A DNA stretch of 64,000 nt from Lysobacter sp036697405 (GCF_036697405.1 NZ_JBAHWA010000003.1:124001-188000), one strand, 5' to 3'; positions 52,301 to 60,875 are shown, numbered from the stretch's first letter. The notes: generated by a model from the sequence alone, not told the origin. Translations and numbers: made by a program.

Positions 52301-53289
52301 TGACGCGCCTCGCCGGAGGCGGCATCGTCGAACTCCACCCGCACCGGCAGGCCCGCCGGCAGCTCGGCCGCATCGCGACCGGTCAATTCGACCTCGGCCA
52401 GATAGCTCAGGCGCGCGGCGTCCTCGCCGATCAGGGCGTAGTAGGGGGTGAAGTTGGGATCGCTGCGGATCGCACGCACGCGCCCGCCGTAGGCCCGTTC
52501 GCGGCCGTCGATGTAGACCCGCGCGCTCTGGCCGACGCGCACCTTGGCGCGGATCGGCTCGGGCACGTAGACGCGCGCGTAGGGCGCCGCGCCCACCAGC
52601 ATCACCGCCAGCGGCGCGCCCACCGGCGCCTGGTCGCCGAGCTTGTACGGCAGGCTGTCGATCACGCCTGCGCGCGGCGCGACCAGGTCCAGCTTCTGCA
52701 GACTGACCTGCTGCGCCGCCGCCTGGGCCTGGGCCGCGGCCAGCGCGGACTGGCCCTGCGCGATCTGTTCGCTGCGGGTGCCGTGCTCGAGTTCCAGCAG
52801 CGCCGCCTGCGCCGCGCGCACCTGCGCCTCGGCATTGCCGGCGGCCGCGCGCGCGCGGTCGACGTCGGCGGCCGCGACCAGCCGTTGCCGGCCCAGCGGC
52901 TGCAGGCGGGTGTAGTAGGCGCGCGCGTCGGCGGCCTGGGCCTGGGCGGCGCCGAGCTTGGCGCGCGCCTGGGCGATGGCCTCGCCGCGCGGCCCGGCCT
53001 GCAATTCGGCCAGGGCGTCGCCGGCCTGGCGCGCCTGCGCCTGCAGGGCCGCCAGTTGCGACTGGGTGCGGTCGAGCTCCAGTTGCAGCAAGGGCGCGCC
53101 GGCGGCGACGCGCTGGCCTTCGCGCACGTCGATGCGCACGACTTTTTCCGCGGCCGGCGCGGGCAGGCTGATGCGGTCCCATTCCAGCGTGCCCAGGGCC
53201 TGCGGGCGGTCGTCGCCGCAGGCGCACAACATCAACGCCAGCAGCAGCGGCGCGGCCCAACGCGGACGAGGTTCGATCGGATGGCTCAT
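52297..53289 (-). CDS. HlyD-family membrane fusion lipoprotein of the exporter
   Basis: 330 aa from the ATG at 53289, with a lipoprotein signal (LLLALMLCACG). Biotinyl-lipoyl-like halves flank a long coiled-coil hairpin rich in Ala, Gln and Arg (AALQAQARQAGDALAELQAG to ALAAAQAQAAAQQ), followed by the beta-barrel (VDLVAPRAGVIDSLPYKLGDQ, VYVPEPIRAKVRVGQSARVYIDG). YbhG-like. It links the inner membrane ABC pump to an outer membrane channel. Second gene of the operon, 43 bp after tetR. Confidence 0.93.
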   Translation of the reverse strand: MSHPIEPRPRWAAPLLLALMLCACGDDRPQALGTLEWDRISLPAPAAEKVVRIDVREGQRVAAGAPLLQLELDRTQSQLAALQAQARQAGDALAELQAGPRGEAIAQARAKLGAAQAQAADARAYYTRLQPLGRQRLVAAADVDRARAAAGNAEAQVRAAQAALLELEHGTRSEQIAQGQSALAAAQAQAAAQQVSLQKLDLVAPRAGVIDSLPYKLGDQAPVGAPLAVMLVGAAPYARVYVPEPIRAKVRVGQSARVYIDGRERAYGGRVRAIRSDPNFTPYYALIGEDAARLSYLAEVELTGRDAAELPAGLPVRVEFDDAASGEARQ

Positions 53290-53332
53290 CGGATCACTCC
53301 GGTAGACGGACAGCGTTCGGGTTCGAAGGGTC

Positions 53333-54010
53333 TCAACCGCAGCCCAGGCCACGATCGAGCAAGGCGATGGTGTGTTCGCGCAAGGCGGCGGTGTCGAAGG
53401 TCTCGATCCCGAACACGCGCTGCCAGACCGGCGCGCCGGCGATCGGGAACAGGGTCAGGCCGACCAGGGAGACCACCAGGAAGCGCGGGTCGAGATCGGC
53501 ATTGAGTTGGCCGTCGCGCTGCGCCTGGGCGAAGCGCTGCGCCATCATCTGCGGCAGCTGCGGGCCGATCTGGTTCACCAACAAGTCGCGCAGCGCACCG
53601 CCCTCGCACAGCACCTCGCGCACCCACAAGGAGGGGAACCAGGGGTGTTCGGCCACGGTCTCACCGACCCCGCGCACGAAGGCCGCGATCAGGCGCGCGG
53701 TGTCGTCGCCGGCGGCCTGCAGATGACCGCGCAGGGTCGCGATCGCGGGCATCACCCGCTCCTGGATCACCGCCGCCTGCAACTGTTCCTTGTCGCCGAA
53801 GTAGTAGTGCAGCAGGGCCGGATTGACCCCGGCCTCGATCGCGATGCTGCGCAATGCGGTCGCGGCGATGCCCTGGCGCGTGTAGCAGACGATGGCCGCG
53901 TCCAGCAGCCGCGAGCGCAGGTCGGGGCCGTCCGCGACCGGACGCCCGGCGCGCCGGGCGGCGGTGGACTTGCGGGGACGGGACGGCTTGGCGGCTTGGT
54001 CGGTGCTCAT
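53333..54010 (-). CDS. TetR-family repressor of the exporter operon
   Basis: 225 aa. The HTH is seen in RLLDAAIVCYTRQGIAATALRSIAIEAGVNPALLHYYFGDKEQLQAAV, with a basic, Pro-rich N-terminal extension. The C-terminal ligand domain is of the CerR/YbiH type that accompanies YbhFGSR-like exporters. First gene of tetR-hlyD-ATPase-permease. A TTAAT-N6-ATTAA palindrome lies 10 bp before the start and a -35/-10 pair surrounds it, so it probably represses its own operon. Confidence 0.93.
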   Translation of the reverse strand: MSTDQAAKPSRPRKSTAARRAGRPVADGPDLRSRLLDAAIVCYTRQGIAATALRSIAIEAGVNPALLHYYFGDKEQLQAAVIQERVMPAIATLRGHLQAAGDDTARLIAAFVRGVGETVAEHPWFPSLWVREVLCEGGALRDLLVNQIGPQLPQMMAQRFAQAQRDGQLNADLDPRFLVVSLVGLTLFPIAGAPVWQRVFGIETFDTAALREHTIALLDRGLGCG

Positions 54011-54019
54011 GGCCCATAT

Positions 54020-54046
54020 TTAATTCAATGATTAATTAGTTTACAA
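54020..54046 (-). promoter_or_regulatory. Promoter and operator of the tetR-exporter operon
   Basis: On the minus strand TTGTAA and TTAAAT are spaced by 17 bp in the only AT-rich patch here. The inverted repeat TTAAT-N6-ATTAA (54020-54035) lies inside, covering spacer and -10. This is the classic place for a TetR operator. The leader would be very short. Confidence 0.5.
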
Positions 54047-54367
54047 GAACGAGCCGACGAACGGTCGCGAGGCCAAGAACCCGGCCGGGCCGAAGGCCAA
54101 GGCATCAGCTCCAGGCGACCCGATCGATCGGCGCCGCGTCCGCAGCTTGCGATGACGCTTCAGGTCCGAGCCGGCGCTGCTTGCTCGCGCGGCGCTGGCG
54201 GCCAGACCAGTGGCGCTCCTGCAACCAGTCCGCGACCGCCGCTTGCCGCTCCCGCTGCCGCGCCGTCACCCGCGGAACTCGCGCCTGGCCAAGCCGCCCC
54301 TTCGCGCAAGCTCCGCTCACGTCGCGCCCGCTAAGCTCTCGCCCATTCCGCCACGGTGCGCTGCTCC
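54047..54367. other. 321-bp intergenic stretch, no feature supported
   Basis: GC-rich DNA between the divergent tetR and the small membrane protein. Short open frames on both strands are Arg/Pro/Ala-rich without any domain or ribosome-binding site. No hairpin plus T run. It presumably holds the promoter of the small membrane gene. Confidence 0.5.
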
Positions 54368-54601
54368 ATGCCCAACGCCTCCCCGCCCAGCCTGCTCGCG
54401 CGCGCCGCCGTCGGTTTGTGGTTCCTCGGCCTGGGCGTGCTCGGCCTGCTCCGCGGAGCGATGCGCGCATACCGGCACGGCCCTTTCGCCGCCGACACCG
54501 TTACCTCGCTATGGCTGATCGGCTCGGCGCTGCTGGTGGCGGTCGGCGCGATCGCGGTCGTACGCGCGGCCCGTCGCCAGCGCCAGCGCGACAGCGACTG
54601 A
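54368..54601 (+). CDS. Small membrane protein of unknown function
   Basis: 77 aa from the ATG at 54368. Two hydrophobic helices, LLARAAVGLWFLGLGVLGLLRGA and SLWLIGSALLVAVGAIAVVRAA, with an Arg-rich C-terminus (RRQRQRDSD). Inner membrane location is likely. No family recognised. The gene ends 100 bp before ybeZ. The start is uncertain (no clear Shine-Dalgarno). Confidence 0.55.
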   Translation: MPNASPPSLLARAAVGLWFLGLGVLGLLRGAMRAYRHGPFAADTVTSLWLIGSALLVAVGAIAVVRAARRQRQRDSD

Positions 54602-54701
54602 ACACCGCCGTCGCCAGGCTTTGCGAAACCGCGCCGACGGGCGCAAGCTGATGCACCGGCGCGCGACGACGCGCGCGGTCCATGGAAGACATCCGCTCCC
54701 G

Positions 54702-55697
54702 ATGCAAGCACGTACCGCCTCCGAATTCGTCCTGGAACCGGCCGAAACCGAACGCCTGGCCAACCTCAGCGGCCCGTTCGACGGCCACCTGCGCCAGATA
54801 GAACTACGCCTCGGCGTGGAAATCGCCAACCGCGGCAATGTGTTCCGCGTGGTCGGCCCGCAAGTCGCGGTCGGCAAGGCCGAGCGCCTGCTTCGCCAGC
54901 TGTGGAAGGACGCCGCCGAGGAAACCCTGGACGACGGCGCGATCCACCTCGCCCTGACCGAGTTCGACGCCGAACAGGTCGTCAACGACGACATCGAACC
55001 GCAAGAGGTCGCGATCCGGGTCAAGCGCGGCACCATCCGCGGCCGCGGCGCCAACCAGGCCAAGTACCTGCATGCGATCGCCAGCCACGACATCAATTTC
55101 GGCATCGGCCCGGCCGGTACCGGCAAGACCTTCCTGGCCGTCGCCAGCGCGGTCGAGGCGCTGAACGAAGCGCGCGTGCATCGCCTGATCCTGGTCCGCC
55201 CCGCGGTCGAGGCCGGCGAAAAGCTCGGCTTCCTGCCCGGCGACCTGACCCAGAAGGTCGACCCTTACCTGCGCCCGCTCTACGATGCCCTCTACGAGAT
55301 GTTGGGCGTGGAGAAGGTGGTCAAGCTGCTGGAAAAGAACGTGATCGAGATCGCGCCGCTGGCCTACATGCGCGGACGCACGCTTAACGATGCCTATGTG
55401 ATTCTGGACGAAGCGCAGAACACCACGATCGAGCAGATGAAGATGTTCCTGACCCGTATCGGTTACGGCAGCACCGCCGTCGTCACCGGCGACCTAACCC
55501 AGATCGACCTGCCCAAGCACATGAAGTCCGGGCTCAAGGACGCTCTGGACGTGTTGCGCAACGTCAACGGCATCAGCTTCACTTTCTTCGAAGCGCGCGA
55601 CGTGGTCCGGCACCCGCTGGTGTCGCGCATCGTCAGCGCCTACGACGCCCGCGACGCCCAGGACGCCCAGGACGCCCAGACCGGTCCGTCGGCCTGA
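54702..55697 (+). CDS. ybeZ: PhoH-family ATPase YbeZ
   Basis: 331 aa. KH-like N-terminal region followed by the PhoH domain: Walker A GIGPAGTGKTFLAV (about 134-147), VRPAVEAGEKLGFLPGD, Walker B AYVILDEAQNTT and VVTGDLTQIDLP. It works with YbeY in 16S rRNA maturation and quality control. The ATG at 54702 is chosen where homology begins. The C-terminus carries a small tandem repeat (9-bp unit GACGCCCAG three times, giving DAQDAQDAQ). ybeY follows 28 bp later. Confidence 0.95.
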   Translation: MQARTASEFVLEPAETERLANLSGPFDGHLRQIELRLGVEIANRGNVFRVVGPQVAVGKAERLLRQLWKDAAEETLDDGAIHLALTEFDAEQVVNDDIEPQEVAIRVKRGTIRGRGANQAKYLHAIASHDINFGIGPAGTGKTFLAVASAVEALNEARVHRLILVRPAVEAGEKLGFLPGDLTQKVDPYLRPLYDALYEMLGVEKVVKLLEKNVIEIAPLAYMRGRTLNDAYVILDEAQNTTIEQMKMFLTRIGYGSTAVVTGDLTQIDLPKHMKSGLKDALDVLRNVNGISFTFFEARDVVRHPLVSRIVSAYDARDAQDAQDAQTGPSA

Positions 55698-55725
55698 CCC
55701 GACCCACTCCCATTCCGACAAGCCG

Positions 55726-56208
55726 ATGACCAAAGGCCCCGTCCGTCTCGATGTCGCGATCACTTACGCGGTCCCGCGCACCGGCATTCCGGCCGCGGTG
55801 AGCTTCCGTCGTTGGGTCGCGGCCGCGCTCGACAGCCGCATCCGCGAAGCCGACCTGGCGATCCGCATCGTCGGCAGCAAGGAAGGCCGCGCGCTCAATC
55901 GCCACTACCGCGGCCGCGACTACGCGACCAACGTGCTCAGCTTCCCGGCCGAGGTGCCCGAAGGCCTGCCCAAGGGCGTCAAGTTCCCCTTGCTGGGCGA
56001 CCTGGTGATCTGCGCACCGGTGGTCGCACGCGAGGCGCGCGAACAGAAGAAGCCGCTGGCCGCCCACTACGCCCACCTCACCGTCCACGGCGCCTTGCAC
56101 TTGCTGGGCTGGGACCACGAGGACGAACGCGAGGCCGAGTGCATGGAGCAGTTGGAGCGCGAGATCCTGGCCGGGCTCGGCATCGCCGATCCGTATCTGG
56201 AAGATTGA
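55726..56208 (+). CDS. ybeY: Endoribonuclease YbeY
   Basis: 160 aa. Single-strand endoribonuclease for 16S rRNA 3' maturation and 70S quality control. The zinc site is HLTVHGALHLLGWDHEDE with His121, His125 and His131. GRDYATNVLSFPAE and LLGDLVICAPVV are also conserved. Second gene of ybeZ-ybeY. In E. coli corC (ybeX) and lnt follow directly; here corC is 2.4 kb away. Confidence 0.96.
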   Translation: MTKGPVRLDVAITYAVPRTGIPAAVSFRRWVAAALDSRIREADLAIRIVGSKEGRALNRHYRGRDYATNVLSFPAEVPEGLPKGVKFPLLGDLVICAPVVAREAREQKKPLAAHYAHLTVHGALHLLGWDHEDEREAECMEQLEREILAGLGIADPYLED

Positions 56209-56802
56209 AGCTCGGCATCGCCGCTGCGCACCCGCAAGATCGAGGCCAGGGCGGCCGAATCCGAACCATCGGCTCCGGAACCGCGCCGCATCGCCGGCGC
56301 CTTGGCGCCAGAGCTTGGGCGAACGCCGGCGACCTGGCCCGAACTCGGAGCCGCTGCCAACGCCACTCCCCCGAACCATCCGTGACGAGCCCGTCGAACC
56401 ATGAACCGTGGACCGACAGCGCCGCATTAGCACTGCGCTGAGACGACAGCCTGGGCCGAAGAGCCCCTGCGCCACGCCTGGGCGCCACCGGCGGATGACA
56501 AAGCAGGCCGACGTCAGGATGCCGGATTCGTGCGAATACCGGCCCAGGGCCGCGGCTGCACGGCTCCACGCAACACGGGCCCCACAGCCGGCATGCGAAC
56601 GACCAAACGGCCAGGCCGGCCCACCGGCTTCGGCCAATAGCGCTCGGTGCAGCCGCCCAGTCCTTGTCCGCATGCGTGACGGCTACGACCGATCCGGCCC
56701 TGGTCTGCGGCCGCGCCCTTCACAGCACCCGCCCTGCCCGCGTTGAACAAGAGCGAACGCAGCACGCAGCGGCTTGCGTTGCCCAACGATCAGGAGAGAA
56801 AC
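56209..56802. other. 594-bp stretch between ybeY and a small gene, no gene supported
   Basis: Both strands have short frames, none with a good ribosome-binding site, domain or GC3 bias. The last ~50 bp before the small gene contain the inverted repeat AACGCA...TGCGTT (about 56755-56779), which could be part of its control region. Codon-like periodicity is absent, so this may be decayed sequence. Confidence 0.5.
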
Positions 56803-57027
56803 ATGCCTTACATGACCCAAAGCATGAGCTCGGGCATTCTGCCCGTCATCCAGTACTACCGCCGGCAATCGCAACCTCACGTCAGCCATGCCGAGTCCGG
56901 CGCCTTCACCACAGACGCGACCGCCGCCTACGCCACGGCCAACAACATCGCCACCAACGCCGTGGTACCCGGGAACTACCGCAGCGGTCAGGGGAGACCC
57001 GCGAACCGGAACGCCGTAGAGATATGA
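56803..57027 (+). CDS. Small uncharacterised protein
   Basis: 74 aa starting at an ATG with a strong GGAGAG 5 nt upstream. Third codon positions are G or C in about 85 percent of codons, so it is really coded. The sequence starts MPYMTQSMSSGILPV, has a polar middle and an Ala/Thr/Asn-rich stretch (DATAAYATANNIATNAVV), and ends basic. No signal peptide, membrane helix or known domain. It could be a secreted peptide precursor, a small regulator or a toxin-like protein; nothing decides. It lies alone between ybeY and the secreted protein gene. Confidence 0.65.
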   Translation: MPYMTQSMSSGILPVIQYYRRQSQPHVSHAESGAFTTDATAAYATANNIATNAVVPGNYRSGQGRPANRNAVEI

Positions 57028-57113
57028 CAACCGTGCGCCGGCCGGACGGGTCGATCTCCAGAGGCGCCCGCCCCCGCATCCGCCGGCGTTGTCGCACTGC
57101 GCTCCCACGGGGC

Positions 57114-57614
57114 CTAGAGGCAGTCGATCAGGCCGTCGTAGAGCGTGCTTTGCGTACCCGGCAAAGGCGCGCGCAATGGGGTATCGCCGGCCAGCGCACC
57201 CAGCAGGGCCTCCATCGTCGTGCGCGGCGCCAGCGGCGCGCGGCAACGCCAGTGCTGGAACTGGGCCTGGATCCGGCCGGTCGCCGGATCGATCTCCTCG
57301 TTGCTGGCGGCGAACGACCACAAGCATTGGCCGACCCGCCCGTTGGAGCGCTCCACCGAGCAGCTGAAGCGCAGCGACTGGATGTTGCTGTACTCGCCCT
57401 CGCAGAAAGTGTCGCCACAGATGTCGTCGAAGTTTCGACGCAGATGATGGAGCAGGCCGTACCAGGCCTCTAACTCGGCGTCGCTGCGCAGATAGCTGCC
57501 GGCTTCGACATAGGCGCCCTCCGGCTCGACGATCGCGAACGCCGCCGGCGCGGCAAGCAGGGACAGGGCAGCCGTAGCGGCGATCGACCAGCGACGAAGT
57601 GGGTAACGATGCAT
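57114..57614 (-). CDS. Exported Cys-containing protein of unknown function
   Basis: 166 aa with a clear signal peptide (SIAATAALSLLAAPAAFA) and a strong GGAGGAG before the start. The mature protein has six cysteines (DICGDTFCEG, RFSCSVER, GQCLWSF, HWRCRAP, LIDCL), which could make three disulfides. No family recognised. It faces the small gene at 56803 and is divergent from the pseudopilin at 57888. Confidence 0.7.
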   Translation of the reverse strand: MHRYPLRRWSIAATAALSLLAAPAAFAIVEPEGAYVEAGSYLRSDAELEAWYGLLHHLRRNFDDICGDTFCEGEYSNIQSLRFSCSVERSNGRVGQCLWSFAASNEEIDPATGRIQAQFQHWRCRAPLAPRTTMEALLGALAGDTPLRAPLPGTQSTLYDGLIDCL

Positions 57615-57887
57615 GTGCGCTCCTCCTTGAGTGATGGAATCGCCTGGCGACGCTGGCCTCGGCGAGCAGGCTCAGATTGCGATCTGCGCGAGAACGAAAC
57701 CATCGGGCGATTCCCCATGCGGACGTAGGAAATCGCCGCATGCGTTTTCTATGTCTTGTGCGACGGGAACCGGCACATCGAACGACGCCATCGCCGCGCC
57801 GTTCACCGACGCGCCAACGGGAGGATTTCCTACTGTGCGGCCACGCAAGCCGGCCGACACTGGGTCATCACCGCAAAGGACGGCCGT

Positions 57888-58418
57888 ATGAATCGCATGC
57901 AAGGAATCACCCTGCTGGAAATGCTGATCGCGCTGGTAATCGCCGCCGTGGTGGCCGGCATCGCGGTGCCGGCCGTGGTCGGCGCCTGGGCCAAGGCGCG
58001 TCTGTCCGGCGTCGCCATGGCGATGACCGACAGCTTCCTGACCTCGGCGCGCGTGGCCATGTCCAGCGGCAGCGCGGCCATCATCTGCCCGGCGGCGGGC
58101 GCCGGCTGCGACGACAGCGTGGAATGGAGCCAGGGCTGGATGATCTACACCGACGTCGACGGCAACCGTCGTTACGACCCCTACGACCCGGTCATCCAGC
58201 GCGCTCAGGCGCTGACCGGCGGCCTGCGCATGTACAGCACACAGGGGCGCCGGCGGCTGGTGTTCCAGTCCGACGGCGGCAACGAGGGCAGCAACGTCAG
58301 CTTCACCCTTTGCGCGGACAGCGGCGAGCAGGTCGGCTCCCTGGTGCTGTCGAACGCCGGGCGCTTCCGCCTGGCCGAACCCACCGGCTCGCAGCGCCTG
58401 CGGTGCGAGGGCGGCTGA
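57888..58418 (+). CDS. Orphan GspH/FimT-like pseudopilin (fourth FimT in the window)
   Basis: 176 aa. The prepilin motif MNRMQG|ITLLEMLIALVIAAVVAGIAV keeps Glu5 and has a very short leader. FimT-like features follow: SFLTSARVAMSSGSAAIICPAAGAGC, EWSQGWMIYTDVDGNRRYDP, RRRLVFQSDGGNEGSNVSFTLC and a C-terminal NAGRFRLAEPTGSQRLRC. AAAGGAC precedes the start by about 8 nt. Not in a pilus operon; part of the insertion between ybeY and corC. It could serve as an extra pilus or type II secretion minor pilin. Confidence 0.8.
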   Translation: MNRMQGITLLEMLIALVIAAVVAGIAVPAVVGAWAKARLSGVAMAMTDSFLTSARVAMSSGSAAIICPAAGAGCDDSVEWSQGWMIYTDVDGNRRYDPYDPVIQRAQALTGGLRMYSTQGRRRLVFQSDGGNEGSNVSFTLCADSGEQVGSLVLSNAGRFRLAEPTGSQRLRCEGG

Positions 58419-58622
58419 GCGCTCGGCGAAACGCCGCGGCGTCGGCGCGTGCCGGCCCGATGACACCGGGAACACCGCCGGCACGCGCCGACCGTCGGTC
58501 CGCAAGCGCCGCTCGGCGTTGTCCGCGCCCCCTGACCGACGCCCACCCCGACACCCCGGCAAACCATCCGGGTTAGACTGGAGGCCACGCCCTTCCCCCG
58601 ACGGGCATAGTGCAAGCATCGA

Positions 58623-59483
58623 ATGTCCGAGGACGACAGTAGTCACACCGAGCAGCCCGAGAAACGGCGCTCCTGGCTAGAACGGATCAGCTCGGCGCTG
58701 TCCGGCGAGCCCACGACCCGAGAAGACCTGGTCGAATTGCTGCGCGACGCGCAGGCCGACGGGCTGATCGCCGCCGATACCTTGCGGATGATGGAGGGTG
58801 CGATCGCCGTATCCGACCTCACCGTGGGCGACGTGATGATCCCGCGCTCGCAGATGGTCGTGCTGCCGGCGGACGGCAAGTTCCTGGATCTGATGAAGCT
58901 GGTGGTCGAATCCGGCCACTCGCGCTTCCCGGTCCATGGCGAGGACAAGGACGAGATCCTCGGCGTGCTGCTGGCCAAGGACCTGTTGCGCGGCGTGGTC
59001 GCCGACAACGGCCCCGGCACCATCCACGAGCTGCTGCGCCCGGCGGTGCTGATCCCCGAGTCCAAGCGCCTGGACGTGCTGCTGCGCGAGTTCCGCCAGT
59101 CGCGCAACCACATGGCGATCGTGATCGACGAGCACGGCGGCGTGGCCGGCCTGCTGACCATCGAGGATGTGCTGGAACAGATCGTCGGCGAGATCGACGA
59201 CGAGCACGACGATGCCGAAGACCCGAACGCCCTGATCGCGGCCCAGGCCGACGGCCAGTACGTGGTCGATGCGCTGACCCCGATCGCCGATTTCAACGAG
59301 CGCTTCGGCGCCGACTTCGACGACGACGAGTACGACACCATCGGCGGCCTGGTCACGGCCGCGATCGGGCACCTGCCGGAAGCCGGCGAGGAACTCACCC
59401 TGGGCCGCTTCGTGTTCCGGGTCGCCGGCGCCGACGCGCGCCGCGTGCACGCCTTCCACGTAGGCGTGCTGGGCAAGGACTGA
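58623..59483 (+). CDS. corC: CorC/HlyC-family CBS-domain protein
   Basis: 286 aa. Two CBS domains (VMIPRSQMVVLPAD to LLAKDLLRGV, and LLREFRQSRNHMAIVIDEHGGVAGLLTIEDVLEQIVGEIDDEHD) and a C-terminal CorC_HlyC domain (VDALTPIADFNERFGADF, TIGGLVTAAIGHLPEAGEELTLGRFVFRV). It lacks the DUF21 membrane domain, as E. coli CorC/YbeX does. Linked to magnesium/cobalt handling and ribosome maintenance with ybeY. Here it is separated from ybeY by 2.4 kb and followed by a DUF4105 protein, not lnt. Confidence 0.94.
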   Translation: MSEDDSSHTEQPEKRRSWLERISSALSGEPTTREDLVELLRDAQADGLIAADTLRMMEGAIAVSDLTVGDVMIPRSQMVVLPADGKFLDLMKLVVESGHSRFPVHGEDKDEILGVLLAKDLLRGVVADNGPGTIHELLRPAVLIPESKRLDVLLREFRQSRNHMAIVIDEHGGVAGLLTIEDVLEQIVGEIDDEHDDAEDPNALIAAQADGQYVVDALTPIADFNERFGADFDDDEYDTIGGLVTAAIGHLPEAGEELTLGRFVFRVAGADARRVHAFHVGVLGKD

Positions 59484-59556
59484 CGGATGCGGTGCCCGGC
59501 GGTGGCGCCGATCCGTCGCCGACGCGATCATGCCCGCGTCAGCAGCGCCGCTTAGA

Positions 59557-60834
59557 ATGGCCCGACCCGACGAACGGCTGCCCGCCTTGAACCCCATACG
59601 CCGCGCCCTGCCCCCGCTGTTCGCCGTCGCCTTGTGGCTGTACGCCCTCGCCGCCTTCGCCGCCCCCGCGGGCCAGACCGCGCTGCAGGGCGCGCCGCCG
59701 CAGAGCGCGCCCGCCGTCGCCGCGCAAGCCGAGGCGGTGCCGCGCATCGGCATGGCCACCATGCAGCCGGGCGAAATTTTCTGGGAACGTTTCGGCCACG
59801 ACTCGATCGTGGTGCTGGACCCATCCACCGGCGCGGCGACCTCGTACAACTTCGGCTTCTTCGACCCGGAAGCACCCGACTTCATCGCCCGCTTCGTGCG
59901 CAACGACATGCGCTACCGACTGGCCGCGCTGCCGTTCGAGCAGGACCTGGCGCTGTACCGCGAGGAAGGTCGCGGCGTGTCGATCCAATGGCTGGACCTG
60001 GACGACGACCAGGCGCGCACGCTCGCCGCCACCCTGGCCGAGAACGCCAAGCCCGAGAACGCCTACTACCGCTACCAGTACTTCGACGACAACTGCGCCA
60101 CCCGCGTGCGCGACGCCATCGACCGCGCCTTGGGCGGCGCCCTGCGCCGGCAGATCGAAGGCCGCTCGCATGGCAGCACCTTCCGCAGCGAAGCGGTGCG
60201 CCTGGCCTCGCCGGCGCCGTGGATGTGGCTGGGTTTCGACATCGGCCTGGGGCCGTCGGCCGACGCTCCGCTGCCGGTGTGGAAGGAGTCCTACGTGCCG
60301 ATGCGCCTGGCCGCGGCCCTGCGCGAAACCAAGAACACCCAGGGCCGGCCGCTGGTGCTGTCCGAACAGGAGGTCCTGCCGCACCGGATCGCGCCCGAGC
60401 CGGTCGATGCGCCGATCGACTGGGTGCCGTGGGCGCTGTCGGGCGTGGTGGTCGGCCTGGGCCTGGCCTGGCTGGGCCGGCGCCGTCCGCGCCTGTTGGC
60501 GGCGATCGCGCTGCCACTGTGGGGCCTGTGCGGCATCCTGTCGGCGCTGATGCTGTTCATCTGGTTCGGCACCCAGCACACCTACGGCTGGGCCAACCAG
60601 AACCTGCTGCTGTTCAATCCGCTGTGCTGGCTGCTGTGGCTGGGCGGCTGGCGCGTGCTGCGCGGGCGCGAGGCCGGGCCCTGGTTCGGACGCCTGCTGG
60701 CGGCGGTCGCGGCCTGCGCGGTATTGGCGCTGTTCGCGCACTGGTTGCCGATGCAGCCGCAGCGCAACGTGCATTGGATCAGCCTGATGCTGCCGCTGCA
60801 CCTGGGCCTGATGCTGGGCTTTCGCAAGCGCTGA
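59557..60834 (+). CDS. DUF4105 (Lnb-like) membrane protein
   Basis: 425 aa if it starts at the ATG at 59557; an ATG at 59530 and a TTG near 59587 are alternatives. Signal/anchor helix, then a periplasmic DUF4105 domain with FWERFGHDSIVVLDPSTG, YNFGFFDPEAPDF and the conserved Cys in YFDDNCATRVRDAID, then five membrane helices, including the conserved GTQHTYGWANQNLLLFNPL. DUF4105 is the N-terminal domain of Lnb, the lipoprotein N-acyltransferase of Bacteroides. Its place after corC is where other gammaproteobacteria carry lnt. Function here is inference. Confidence 0.85.
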   Translation: MARPDERLPALNPIRRALPPLFAVALWLYALAAFAAPAGQTALQGAPPQSAPAVAAQAEAVPRIGMATMQPGEIFWERFGHDSIVVLDPSTGAATSYNFGFFDPEAPDFIARFVRNDMRYRLAALPFEQDLALYREEGRGVSIQWLDLDDDQARTLAATLAENAKPENAYYRYQYFDDNCATRVRDAIDRALGGALRRQIEGRSHGSTFRSEAVRLASPAPWMWLGFDIGLGPSADAPLPVWKESYVPMRLAAALRETKNTQGRPLVLSEQEVLPHRIAPEPVDAPIDWVPWALSGVVVGLGLAWLGRRRPRLLAAIALPLWGLCGILSALMLFIWFGTQHTYGWANQNLLLFNPLCWLLWLGGWRVLRGREAGPWFGRLLAAVAACAVLALFAHWLPMQPQRNVHWISLMLPLHLGLMLGFRKR

Positions 60835-60875
60835 GGCTGGCGCGCGGCTTGCCCGCCAGGCCGCGCACGGGCACG

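Noticed and set aside
56408..56746. 112-codon frame between ybeY and the small gene
   Set aside because: No ribosome-binding site, no GC3 bias and no domain.
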